DNA of 64,000 bases from Clostridiales bacterium (GTDB lineage Bacteria > Bacillota_E > Sulfobacillia > Sulfobacillales > JAIMBI01). Every line of letters begins with the position of its first letter. Within the stretch, counting starts at the first letter, position 1. Both the position numbers and the translations under genes were made by a program. Below, one piece after another: positions 9,057 to 16,708 of the stretch. The stretch lies in the NCBI GenBank assembly GCA_027318915.1, contig DAHVOH010000001.1, positions 1 to 64,000 of the forward strand. The letters are read 5' to 3'. The notes beneath the pieces are model-generated. The model had not been told where the DNA came from. It worked only from the letters and a program-made list of their open reading frames with translations, and ran no database searches.

Positions 9057-9095
9057 GCCGGAACTCCTTTCCCTGAGAGGTCACCGGGTCCCCGG

Positions 9096-9881
9096 CTACG
9101 CCTCCACCAATCCCTTGCCCAGCCATTCGCCGCCGTCAATGACCAGCACTTCTCCGTTCACAAAATCGGCGTACGGCGACAGGAGATCGCAGGCGGCGTT
9201 GGCCACCTCCTCCACCGTCCCGAATCGGCCGACCGGGATTTTGGACGTCAGTTTCCGGGCCGACTCGGGATCCGGCCACAGAGCGGCGCGGGCCCCTTCC
9301 GTGTCGGTGGGGCCGGGGCAGAGAGCGTTCACGCGGATGCCGTAGTGCGCCCACTCCACGGCCAACGTCCGGGTCATGGTCACCACACCCGCTTTGGCCA
9401 CGGCGGAATGGAGCGTGCGAGGCCCGCCGGTCCATGCGTAGCTGGCCACCACATTGACAATCCGCCCGCCGCGCCCGGACGCGATGAAATGGAGCCCCGC
9501 CACGCGGGTGCAATAGAATGTGCCGTGCAGCACGCTGGCCACGACGGCGTTGAAGCCGTTGACCGACAGCTTCTCGCTGTCCACGATGAAGTTTCCGGCT
9601 GCCGCGTTGACCAGCATGTCCATCCGCCCGAAATGGTCCAGGACGGTGTGGCCCATGGCCTCCACTTGGTCAGGCTGGCGAATGTCGGTGGGAACCGCCA
9701 GGGCCTGGATGCCCTGGCGCTGCAGACGCTCGGCCGCTGGCCCCACATGGTCGGGGCTTCGACTCACCAGCGCCACCCCCGCGCCCAATTGTCCCAATGT
9801 CTCTGCAATCCCATATCCCAGTCCGGTTCCGCCGCCGGTGACAACCGCGACTTGACCGGCAAATGTGTTGTCCGGTAGCAC
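9096..9881 (-). CDS. SDR-family oxidoreductase / 2,4-dienoyl-CoA reductase-like
   Basis: A 261-residue short-chain dehydrogenase. It has the cofactor motif TGGGTGLG near residue 16 and AAAGNF in place of the usual NNAG. That variant is typical of 2,4-dienoyl-CoA-reductase-like SDRs, which often carry AAGNF. Its presence suggests an acyl-CoA substrate. The active-site Tyr is not in the usual YxxxK form: the corresponding stretch reads LHSAVAKAG, also as in the dienoyl-CoA reductase group. Start is GTG 9881 behind AAGGGGG. It is the second gene of the minus-strand operon. Confidence 0.83.
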   Translation of the reverse strand: MLPDNTFAGQVAVVTGGGTGLGYGIAETLGQLGAGVALVSRSPDHVGPAAERLQRQGIQALAVPTDIRQPDQVEAMGHTVLDHFGRMDMLVNAAAGNFIVDSEKLSVNGFNAVVASVLHGTFYCTRVAGLHFIASGRGGRIVNVVASYAWTGGPRTLHSAVAKAGVVTMTRTLAVEWAHYGIRVNALCPGPTDTEGARAALWPDPESARKLTSKIPVGRFGTVEEVANAACDLLSPYADFVNGEVLVIDGGEWLGKGLVEA

Positions 9882-9910
9882 AGTGCTATCCCCCTTGTGT
9901 TGCCCCTCGA

Positions 9911-10687
9911 TTACTGCCCTCGAAACACCGGCGGCCGCTTGGCCAGGAACGCCTCGACGGCGTCCTGATGGTCCCGGGACCGTCCCAGCACATCCTGCTG
10001 ACGGGCCTCCTCGGCCACAACGAAGCCGAACGCCGCGTCGGCCGCCTCGTGCATCAGCGCCTTGACCGCCGCCAACGCCAGGGGGGCTCCCTGGGCCAAT
10101 CGTTCCGCAAAGTCGTGCGCCGCCTGCCGCAAGGTCTCGGCGTCCGGCGCGACGGCGGCCACCAAACCGGCTTGCAGCGCTTCTTCCGCGCTAAAGCCAT
10201 CTCCGGTCAACGCCAGTTGCATGGCTTTGGACAATCCCAACATTCGCACCAGCATGTGCGCGGCGCCGGAATCCGGCACCAGCCCCACTTTGACGAACGC
10301 GGCCAGGAAACTAGTGCGCGGTTCGGCCAGCCGCACATCGGCCGCCAGCGCCAGGGACAGTCCGCCGCCGGCGGCCGGACCGTTGACCGCGGCCACCACC
10401 GGCTTGGGCAGGGCCCTGACCGCCGCAATCAGCGGCGCCCATTCTTCTTGGATGAGGCGCGCCAGTTGGGGACCGTCTTCGGCATAATCGGCCTGCAATT
10501 CCGCCACATCCTGACCCACCGAGAATGCCCGCCCGGCCCCGGTCAGCACAACGGCCCGCACGGTCTCGTCGGCGGCTCGGTCCAAAGCCGCTTCCAGCTC
10601 TTGGCGCATGGGCCGGTTCAAGGCATTGAGGGCCTCGGGTCGATTGAGGATGACGGTGGCCACCGGACCCGACTGCTCAAAGATCAC
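9911..10687 (-). CDS. Enoyl-CoA hydratase/isomerase family protein (EchA20-like context)
   Basis: A crotonase-fold protein of about 258 residues. It has VATVILNRPEALNALN, the oxyanion-hole segments AGRAFSVGQD and NGPAAGGGLSLALAAD, and PDSGAAHMLVRMLG. It is the first gene of the five-gene minus-strand operon and, by context, could play the role of EchA20 in ring opening; that is inference. The conventional GTG at 10687 is 14 bases from the ribosome site AGGGAGAGGG. An ATC at 10696 followed by GCA is much better placed and gives the usual family N-terminus MAYVIFEQ. The true start is therefore uncertain. Confidence 0.85.
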   Translation of the reverse strand: MIFEQSGPVATVILNRPEALNALNRPMRQELEAALDRAADETVRAVVLTGAGRAFSVGQDVAELQADYAEDGPQLARLIQEEWAPLIAAVRALPKPVVAAVNGPAAGGGLSLALAADVRLAEPRTSFLAAFVKVGLVPDSGAAHMLVRMLGLSKAMQLALTGDGFSAEEALQAGLVAAVAPDAETLRQAAHDFAERLAQGAPLALAAVKALMHEAADAAFGFVVAEEARQQDVLGRSRDHQDAVEAFLAKRPPVFRGQ

Positions 10688-10964
10688 GTATGCGATGATA
10701 GCCCTCTCCCTCAATGGAAATTTGTGCCCGGGGGAGCCGCGGCTCGAAGGGTCGAGAACAACCGGTTCCGGAGGGCAGTGATTGGCACATTGTTTCTGAC
10801 CCGACCTCGTCAAGTCCTGCTAATGCCGAGAAAAAGCCGGATGGGCCCGCCCTTCGGATCCATGCACACCGGTGTGGTCGCCTCGCATGCGCCGTGAACG
10901 CCGGGGCGGGGCGCCTCGGACCCCCTCCGGGGCCCGCCGGCCCGCATGTGGCGCCCGCGCATCA

Positions 10965-10993
10965 TTGACGGCGACGTCATGGTTCGCGACATT
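10965..10993 (+). promoter_or_regulatory. Promoter for the MarR-family gene
   Basis: TTGACG (10965-10970) and GACATT (10988-10993) are 17 bases apart, and the GTG start lies about 30 bases downstream. The site is in the divergent region between the MarR gene and the ipd-like operon, so autoregulation or control of the operon is possible. I saw no clear palindromic operator. Confidence 0.45.
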
Positions 10994-11024
10994 AAGAGAG
11001 TGGAGAGTGTACGGAGGGACGCGC

Positions 11025-11468
11025 GTGACGGAGAACGAAGCCAGGGCGGCGACTTTGAGCGAGTTGGAAAAACTGTTGATGCAGTCGGGACGCTTGTTTG
11101 GCGCCCATACGCCGGGCGGACCCACGCCCACCCAATTTATGGTGCTGAGATGGTTGGCGGAGCGCGGGCCCATGCATATGGGCGAATTGGCCGATGCGTT
11201 GGACATCAGTATGGCGGGAGCCACCGGCCTCGTGGATCGGATGGTCCACAGTCGGCTCTTGGAGCGTCAGCGGAGTGATACCGATCGGCGCCTCGTCATG
11301 GTGCGTGTGACGACCGCGGGGCGGGAGGCTTTAGAAATGGTGCGGCGTCGCCGCTTCGAGACGTTCCGGGCCGTCACCGAGGAATTGTCTTTGGAAGATC
11401 TGCAGCATTTTGAGCGGATACTCCGCCGCATCATCGACGTGTCGAGGCAAGCGGGCGCGACCACCTAG
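11025..11468 (+). CDS. MarR-family transcriptional regulator
   Basis: A 147-residue winged-helix repressor. It shows PTPTQFMVLRWLAERGPMHM, the recognition region LADALDISMAGATGLVDRMV, and the wing QRSDTDRRLVMVRVTTAG, in which the DxR motif is a MarR hallmark. The GTG at 11025 follows ACGGAGGGA. It is transcribed divergently from the enoyl-CoA hydratase operon, the usual arrangement for a MarR protein that senses an aromatic or acyl-CoA ligand of the neighbouring pathway. That link is inferred from position only. Confidence 0.88.
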   Translation: MTENEARAATLSELEKLLMQSGRLFGAHTPGGPTPTQFMVLRWLAERGPMHMGELADALDISMAGATGLVDRMVHSRLLERQRSDTDRRLVMVRVTTAGREALEMVRRRRFETFRAVTEELSLEDLQHFERILRRIIDVSRQAGATT

Positions 11469-11505
11469 AGGTTCTTCATCCGGCGTCACAAAGGGTGGGG
11501 TCGCC

Positions 11506-12243
11506 ATGCTGCGTTGGATCGGGATTGCCGGCGCCGTGGCATTGGTGGGGGCGGGCGTATGGACATGGCGGACGCAGCCGGCCGCGTCACACCCCTGGGC
11601 CATCATCATGGCCGGGGCCGGCTTGGTCGAGCTGGCGGCGGTCTTGTGGGCCGCGCGGGCGTCGCTGCCTCCGGTCCCGGCCGTGCCGCCCGCGGTTTCT
11701 CCGGCGTCGTTCGGTCCCGGTCGCGGGACCCTGGAGGGGATTTTGCCGGGATCCCTGGCGCAGCTGCAGTGGGAGCTGGATCAAGCGCGATGGGCGGTGG
11801 CCGCGAGCGAGGCGCGGCTCAGCGAACAGGAGTTGGCCGAGTCTGTGCTGAATGCCGGCTCGGAGGGTCCGGCCGCCCTCCCGGAGTGGGAGAAGCTGGT
11901 GGATGCCGCGTTTTTGGATGCGGGATACGGAGCATTGGCTCGCGGCACGGTCCCCAGGTTCCGCAGTGCGCGCTTTGCCGGCAGCGTCCAGCCGATGGAC
12001 GTGGAGATTCGCCTGGCCGAATTGCAGACAGAGGAACGGCGTCTGCGGCGGGATGCGCAGCGTTGGCAGGCGCCCGGGACCGGATCGACCCCGGCCGAGG
12101 TGCTGGAGGCCGCCCGTGATCGCTGGGAGCGGTTGAGCGGCATTGAGCGCCGGTGGGTGGAGGTGTACCTCCTCAAGATGGGCTATCAGGAGTTATGGGA
12201 CGCGTTGGGGGATCCGTCGAGGGATGCGCCGAATCGAGACTGA
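11506..12243 (+). CDS. Membrane-anchored protein with coiled-coil region, unknown function
   Basis: I do not recognise this 245-residue protein. Two hydrophobic segments near residues 2-20 and 28-46 form an N-terminal anchor. A proline-rich linker follows, then a mostly helical, charged domain with heptad-like stretches (residues ~85-115 and ~165-205). An internal part (VDAAFLDAGYGALARGTVP) has no motif I can place. The ATG at 11506 follows AAGGGTGGGG. It lies between the MarR gene and an NAD(P)-binding epimerase-like gene on the same strand, with 16 bases to the latter, so co-transcription is likely. Confidence 0.6.
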   Translation: MLRWIGIAGAVALVGAGVWTWRTQPAASHPWAIIMAGAGLVELAAVLWAARASLPPVPAVPPAVSPASFGPGRGTLEGILPGSLAQLQWELDQARWAVAASEARLSEQELAESVLNAGSEGPAALPEWEKLVDAAFLDAGYGALARGTVPRFRSARFAGSVQPMDVEIRLAELQTEERRLRRDAQRWQAPGTGSTPAEVLEAARDRWERLSGIERRWVEVYLLKMGYQELWDALGDPSRDAPNRD

Positions 12244-12259
12244 GGGGGAGGGACACGCG

Positions 12260-13117
12260 GTGCGCATCGTGGTGACGGGAGCCAGCGGCTATATAGGACA
12301 AGCCGTGCAGGTGGCGCTCCTTGCGGCCGGCCATGAGGTGGTGGCCGTCTCCCGGCGCGGACAGGCCGTGCCCGGAGCCGCCGGCCACGCGCTGGACGTC
12401 GTGCGGGACCCGTTGGACGCGGTTTTGGCGGGAGCCGAGGCCGTCATTCATCTCATTGGCATCATTCGAGAAGATCCCGCCCACGGCGTCACGTTTAAGG
12501 CGCTGCATGTCACGGCCGCCCAGCGGATGGCCGAAGCCGCCCGCCGCGCTCAGATTGCGCGCTACGTCCATCTGTCCGCCCTCGGTGCCACATCCCCTGG
12601 CGCGAGTCGCTACTTCGCCAGCAAGTGGGAAGCGGAGGCGGTTGTGCGGGAAATCGTGCCGACCGCAACCATTGTGCGCCCGTCCCTGGTGTTCGGCGGC
12701 GGCGCGGACTTTTTCAAGACATTGGGCGGGTTGGTGCGCAATCCGGTCGTGCCCGTGCCGGGCGACGGCCGCACGCGGTTTGACCCCCTGTATCGTGGCG
12801 ACTTGGCGACGACCCTCGCCTCCATGCCCATGGATCCGGACGCCGCCGGCGAGGCGTTCGAGATGGGGGGACCCCGACGTCTGACGCTGGATGGGATGGT
12901 GGACTGGATGGGGAGCCTGCGGGGGCGGCGCACGCCCCTTCCCAAACTGCACCTGCCGACTGCAGCGCTTCGCCCGCTGGTTCGATGGGGTGAGAGGCTG
13001 CCCGGCTTTCCGCTGACGCCGGACCAACTGGCGATGTTGAGCGTGGACAACATTACGGACGATGTCCGCTGGCACCGGTGGGTGCCGGAGCCGACCGCCC
13101 CGGGAACGGACGTGTAG
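12260..13117 (+). CDS. NAD(P)-binding atypical SDR (NDUFA9/epimerase-like)
   Basis: An extended or atypical short-chain dehydrogenase-fold protein of 285 residues. The start reads RIVVTGASGYIGQAV, a GxxGxxG nucleotide-binding motif. AVIHLIGIIRE and YVHLSALGA, the latter replacing the usual active-site region, follow. Later YFASKWEAEAVVREI and IVRPSLVFGGG resemble the NDUFA9/YlbE-like proteins that bind NADPH without a clear enzymatic role. The GTG at 12260 is preceded by GAGGGGGAGGGA and lies 16 bases after the upstream gene. Confidence 0.8.
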   Translation: MRIVVTGASGYIGQAVQVALLAAGHEVVAVSRRGQAVPGAAGHALDVVRDPLDAVLAGAEAVIHLIGIIREDPAHGVTFKALHVTAAQRMAEAARRAQIARYVHLSALGATSPGASRYFASKWEAEAVVREIVPTATIVRPSLVFGGGADFFKTLGGLVRNPVVPVPGDGRTRFDPLYRGDLATTLASMPMDPDAAGEAFEMGGPRRLTLDGMVDWMGSLRGRRTPLPKLHLPTAALRPLVRWGERLPGFPLTPDQLAMLSVDNITDDVRWHRWVPEPTAPGTDV

Positions 13118-13158
13118 GCGCGTCTTGCCCGCAAGGGTCGTCGACGTGGCCGACCCCG

Positions 13159-13188
13159 TTGCGCAAAACAGAGTCCACAGGGTAGAAT
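13159..13188 (+). promoter_or_regulatory. Promoter of the ABC exporter leader
   Basis: TTGCGC (13159-13164) and TAGAAT (13183-13188) are separated by 18 bases. Transcription would begin near 13195 and produce a leader of about 265 bases before the ABC ATPase start codon. Confidence 0.5.
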
Positions 13189-13301
13189 CACTATTGGCTC
13201 TATCGGATCGCGAGCCGAACCGCGGCGTCTTTCCGTCCGTGGCGGACGGATTTGGATCCCGTCTCGGCCGCAATGGCGCACAAGGGCAGGGGGTGTTCCC
13301 G

Positions 13302-13370
13302 ATGGTCAAGCTCATCGCCGCGCTTTGCATCGGGAGCGGTGTGCCCTTTCCGGCGTGGCCCAGACCCTAG
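13302..13370 (+). CDS. Candidate 22-residue leader peptide upstream of ABC exporter
   Basis: A short frame starts at ATG 13302 (or GTG 13293), has GGCAGGGG upstream, and ends with TAG at 13370. The product runs MVKLIAALCIGSG and then ends VPFPAWPRP, a proline-rich tail of the sort that slows ribosomes. It lies between a promoter (13159-13188) and an intrinsic terminator (13397-13419), directly before an ABC transporter operon. This is the layout of translation-controlled attenuation of drug-efflux genes. That it is translated is inference. Confidence 0.4.
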   Translation: MVKLIAALCIGSGVPFPAWPRP

Positions 13371-13396
13371 CGGTCCAAACGGGACGCCGGTCGGGC

Positions 13397-13419
13397 AATC
13401 GCCTGGCCGGCGATTTTTT
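13397..13419 (+). terminator. Intrinsic terminator in the ABC exporter leader
   Basis: AATCGCC (13397-13403) and GGCGATT (13409-13415) pair around TGGCC, followed by a run of six T ending at 13419. An overlapping alternative pairing, CGCCGG at 13385-13390 with CCGGCG at 13407-13412, would disrupt it and could act as antiterminator. It sits 43 bases before the ABC ATPase start, so the gene is expressed only if transcription passes it. Confidence 0.7.
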
Positions 13420-13461
13420 ATGGCACCGTCCGAAGGCCCGACACACACCAAGGAGGTTGGC

Positions 13462-14286
13462 ATGGGGATGGCACTGCCGGCCGTGACGGCCGGCGCGGTG
13501 GCGTTGCGCGCCGAGGGGTTGAAGAAGTCCTTTCGCGAGCGGGAGCCGGGAGACCGCCACTGGCGGCAGGTCGAAGCCGTGGCGGGCATTGACTTGGTGG
13601 TGCCGCGCCGGGAGATCCTGGGGGTGCTGGGCCCGAACGGGTCGGGCAAGTCGACCCTGATTCGCATGATGGCGACCTTGCTGATTCCCGATGCGGGGCG
13701 GGTCGAGGTTTTCGGCCTGGACACCGTGCATCAGCGCATGGCGGTCCGCCGCCTCATCAATCGGGTGTCCGTAGAGGCCAGCTTCTTCAAGAAGCTCACG
13801 GCGGTGGAAAATTTGGCCTACGCGACCGGCCTGTACGGGGTCCCCAATCGGCAGGCGCAGGAACAAGCCGTCGTCATCCTGGAACGGCTGGGCCTGGCGA
13901 AGCGCAAGCTGACGGTGCCGTTGGAGCAGCTGTCGCGGGGGCAGCAGCAGAAAGTGGCCATCGCCCGCGCTCTGCTGACGTCGCCGACTTTGATGCTGCT
14001 GGATGAGCCCACGACGGGACTGGATCCCAAATCACGGCGGGAAGTGCAGGAATTCATCCTGGAGGTGCGGGCGACGCACGACGCCACCATTGTGATTTCG
14101 ACGCACGACATGGACGAGGCGGACCGCATCTGCGACCGGGTCGCCATCATCGACCGCGGCCGCTTTGTGGCCCTGGACACGGCGGGCCGCCTGAAGGCCC
14201 AGCATGGGGGTCCCGGAGGCTCTCTGGAGGCCGCGTTCTTTCACTTGATCGGTCAACGTTTGGACGAGGACGAGGTCGAGGCCTGA
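13462..14286 (+). CDS. ABC transporter ATP-binding protein (ABC-2 exporter type)
   Basis: A 274-residue nucleotide-binding subunit. It has Walker A GPNGSGKST near residue 64, the signature LSRGQQQKVAIARAL, Walker B LMLLDEPTTGLDP, and the switch His in VISTHDMDEAD. It matches ATPases of ABC-2 exporters of the drug or daunorubicin type. The ATG at 13462 follows AAGGAGG. The permease gene lies 87 bases downstream on the same strand. Expression is probably controlled by the leader with a terminator at 13397-13419. Substrate is unknown. Confidence 0.92.
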   Translation: MGMALPAVTAGAVALRAEGLKKSFREREPGDRHWRQVEAVAGIDLVVPRREILGVLGPNGSGKSTLIRMMATLLIPDAGRVEVFGLDTVHQRMAVRRLINRVSVEASFFKKLTAVENLAYATGLYGVPNRQAQEQAVVILERLGLAKRKLTVPLEQLSRGQQQKVAIARALLTSPTLMLLDEPTTGLDPKSRREVQEFILEVRATHDATIVISTHDMDEADRICDRVAIIDRGRFVALDTAGRLKAQHGGPGGSLEAAFFHLIGQRLDEDEVEA

Positions 14287-14373
14287 CCAGGCGCCCGGCT
14301 CTTGGCCGCGACGCGGGCGCAGGAGACGGGGAGACCCAAACGTGTCGCGGTCCAACGGTGTGGGGGAGGCTCT

Positions 14374-15192
14374 ATGGCAATGGTGTCCGCCGTCCGCGAG
14401 GGACGGGCGATCTGGGCTCTGGTGCGGCGCAACTTCCATTTGATTCGGCGCTACCTGGGCTGGGAGGTTGTGTTTCTCTTTTACAACGTGGTCAACACGC
14501 TGACCATCGGTCTTATCGGGCTGGCCATGCCCGCGGGTCCGGCGCGCGACCGCGAGGTGGTCTACTTGGTCATCGGGGCGCTCCTGTGGAATTTCCTGTC
14601 GATTCTTTTTCAGGAAGTTTCGAATTCCGTCCAGTGGGAGCGTTGGGAAGGCACCATCGAGTACAGCTTCATGGCTCCCATCCATCGTCTCACCTACCTG
14701 GGAGGCGTGTGTGTGTGGGCCGTGCTCTATGGATTGGTACGCACCTTGGTCGTCCTGCTGGGTGTTGCCCTGTTCTTTCATCTATCTCTGGCGGGGGCGG
14801 ATCTGGTCGGGGCGAGTGTCGTCCTGCTGGCGTCCAGCATTCCCTTCATCGGGTTGGGGCTGATGGCGGCCGTATTGCCGCTGTTGTCGACGGAACGCGG
14901 CGCACAGGCCACGCAAGTCATCCAGGGGGTGCTGCTGCTGATCTCCGGCGTCTACTACCCCGTGGCGGTTCTGCCGGCCTGGATCCGGTGGGCGGCTGTG
15001 ATTTCTCCGGCCACCTACACGTTGCAAGCGGTGCGGGCGGCCATCTTGTCAGGGACCCGGGTGGCGGCCCTGTTGCCCGTCTCCGGCGCCCTGCTGCTGT
15101 CCGGCCTGGTGCTGATTCCCGTCGGGCTGGCGATCTTTACGGCGGCCGAACGCTATGCGATGCACCGCGGAACCCTGAAGCGCAACGGGTGA
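14374..15192 (+). CDS. ABC-2 type transporter permease
   Basis: A 272-residue membrane protein with six hydrophobic segments, in the ABC-2 fold. An amphipathic N-terminus (RRNFHLIRRYLGWEVVF) is followed by the conserved EVSNSVQWERWEGTIEY loop and the late segment ISGVYYPVAVLPAWIRW. Together with the upstream ATPase it should form an exporter, probably as a dimer of each subunit. The ATG at 14374 is preceded by GGGGGAGG. Substrate is unknown; drugs, lipids or polysaccharides are handled by relatives. Confidence 0.9.
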   Translation: MAMVSAVREGRAIWALVRRNFHLIRRYLGWEVVFLFYNVVNTLTIGLIGLAMPAGPARDREVVYLVIGALLWNFLSILFQEVSNSVQWERWEGTIEYSFMAPIHRLTYLGGVCVWAVLYGLVRTLVVLLGVALFFHLSLAGADLVGASVVLLASSIPFIGLGLMAAVLPLLSTERGAQATQVIQGVLLLISGVYYPVAVLPAWIRWAAVISPATYTLQAVRAAILSGTRVAALLPVSGALLLSGLVLIPVGLAIFTAAERYAMHRGTLKRNG

Positions 15193-15226
15193 ACCGCCGC
15201 ATTCGCCCTGGAGGGGAGCCGGAGCC

Positions 15227-16252
15227 ATGGGACAGGTCATGACGGTGACCGGACCGGTGGACGCTCGGAGATTGGGCGTCACCCTGCCCCATGAACACGT
15301 CTGTCTGGACTTGACGTGTCTTTGGCAGGCTCCGGTCGATCCGCGTCGCATGTGGCTCATCGACGCTCCCGTCACGGCCGCCATGCAGGCGGTGCTGAAG
15401 CAGGATCCCTACCATTCCCGCGACAACCTGCGGTTGAACGACCGCGACACGGCTCGCGCCGAGCTTCGGGACTTCGCGCGCGCCGGGGGCGGCAGTGTCG
15501 TGGAACTGTCCAGTGCCGGCATTGGTCCGTTTCCGCGGGAGTTGAGGGTCCTGGCCCAAGAGACGGGGCTCCACATCGTGGCGGGGACGGGATTTTATGT
15601 CCATCGGGCCCATCCGGCCTGGGTTCACGAAGCGCCCTGGGAACAGTTGTCCGAGCACATGCTGAGGCAGCTGACCGAAGGGTTCGGGACCACCGGCATC
15701 CGGGCCGGAGTCCTGGGCGAGTTGGGCACCGGATCGCCCGTCCATCCCGATGAAGCCAAAGTGCTCCGAGCCGCCGCCGCCGTGCAGCGCAGATACCCGG
15801 TGGCCATCAACGTCCATCTGGCCATCTTTGCCCGGGAAGGACGGCGGGTTCTGGACCTGTTGGAATCGTACGGGGCGGACCTGTCCCGGGTGGCCCTGAG
15901 CCATCTCGACGAGCATTTGGATGTGCCGTATCACGAAGCGCTGTTGCGACGCGGGGTATTTGTCGAATTTGACACGTTCGGGTCCGAATGTCGCTTTGAG
16001 GAGTCGGGCACACGGGAGCCGCGTGACGCCGAGCGCATGAAGGCGCTCGCACATCTCGTGGACCGGGGGTACCGCTCGCAGCTGCTGCTGTCACAGGATG
16101 TGTGCACCAAGATGCATTGGCATCGGTATGGCGGACGGGGCTATGACCACCTGCTGACCGGCGTGGCTCCGGCTCTGCGGCGCGCCGGCTTCTCCGACAG
16201 CGATCTGGAGGTCCTGATGGTGGCCAATCCGGCCCGCTTATTGGGCGGATAG
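15227..16252 (+). CDS. Phosphotriesterase-family metal-dependent hydrolase
   Basis: A TIM-barrel amidohydrolase of 341 residues. Metal ligands are visible in order: HEH in LPHEHVCLDL, Glu in GVLGELGTG, His in INVHLAIF, His in ALSHLDEH and Asp in LLSQDVCTK. In classical phosphotriesterase a carbamylated Lys bridges the metals. Here a Glu is at that position, as in the E. coli Php-like branch, so a lactonase or ester hydrolase is more likely than an organophosphate hydrolase. The ATG at 15227 follows GGAGGGGAGCCGG. It is 34 bases after the ABC permease, so it may share its transcript. Confidence 0.87.
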   Translation: MGQVMTVTGPVDARRLGVTLPHEHVCLDLTCLWQAPVDPRRMWLIDAPVTAAMQAVLKQDPYHSRDNLRLNDRDTARAELRDFARAGGGSVVELSSAGIGPFPRELRVLAQETGLHIVAGTGFYVHRAHPAWVHEAPWEQLSEHMLRQLTEGFGTTGIRAGVLGELGTGSPVHPDEAKVLRAAAAVQRRYPVAINVHLAIFAREGRRVLDLLESYGADLSRVALSHLDEHLDVPYHEALLRRGVFVEFDTFGSECRFEESGTREPRDAERMKALAHLVDRGYRSQLLLSQDVCTKMHWHRYGGRGYDHLLTGVAPALRRAGFSDSDLEVLMVANPARLLGG

Positions 16253-16287
16253 CCCGTGGAGGGATCCGGTCCAGCCTGGGAACCATC

Positions 16288-16317
16288 TTGACAAAGACGG
16301 GTGAAACCGGGTACCGT
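16288..16317 (+). promoter_or_regulatory. Promoter giving a possibly leaderless padR mRNA
   Basis: A perfect TTGACA (16288-16293) is followed after 18 bases by TACCGT (16312-16317). Transcription would start at about the A of the ATG at 16325. No ribosome site precedes that ATG, so the transcript may be leaderless. Confidence 0.5.
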
Positions 16318-16324
16318 GCAGTGC

Positions 16325-16708
16325 ATGATAGAGGACGCGGGGGACCGATGGTTGGGCCAGCTTCGGCGCGGGGCGGCGGAACATTGTGTGTTGGCGCTGC
16401 TGCGCGACGGCGAGGCGTATGGATTTGATCTCGCGCGTGTCCTCGCCGAGGCGGGACTCATCGCGGGTGAAGGAACGATTTATCCCTTGCTGTCGCGGCT
16501 CCGTCGGGACGGACTGGTGGAGACGTCATGGCGCCCGTCCGCATTGGGACCGCCGCGGCGCTACTACGTCCTGACCGGCCGGGGTGAGCAGGCGCTGGTG
16601 CGGTTTGTCCGTGAATGGCGCCCCTTCGCCGCTGCCGTGGATCGTCTGCTGGGTGTGCAGCCGTGCGAGGAGGGGAGCCACCCGTATGCCGTCCCCAAGG
16701 GCTCTTGA
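16325..16708 (+). CDS. PadR-family transcriptional regulator
   Basis: A 127-residue winged-helix regulator. It shows HCVLALLRDGEAYGFDLARV, GEGTIYPLLSRLRRDGLV and GPPRRYYVLTGRGEQAL, the core of the PadR fold. The ATG at 16325 has no Shine-Dalgarno sequence but lies about 8 bases after a good -10, so leaderless initiation is likely. The 3' end overlaps the next gene by 23 bases. PadR genes followed by a HAAS-domain membrane protein gene are a common Firmicutes pair, in which the regulator controls its partner. Confidence 0.9.
   Translation: MIEDAGDRWLGQLRRGAAEHCVLALLRDGEAYGFDLARVLAEAGLIAGEGTIYPLLSRLRRDGLVETSWRPSALGPPRRYYVLTGRGEQALVRFVREWRPFAAAVDRLLGVQPCEEGSHPYAVPKGS

Noticed and set aside
6297..9878. 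A 1193-codon open frame on the plus strand
   Set aside because: It is antisense to the SDR, ipdA-like and ipdB-like genes, has no ribosome site or domain, and is a product of high third-position G+C. The minus-strand genes have clear motifs and ribosome sites.
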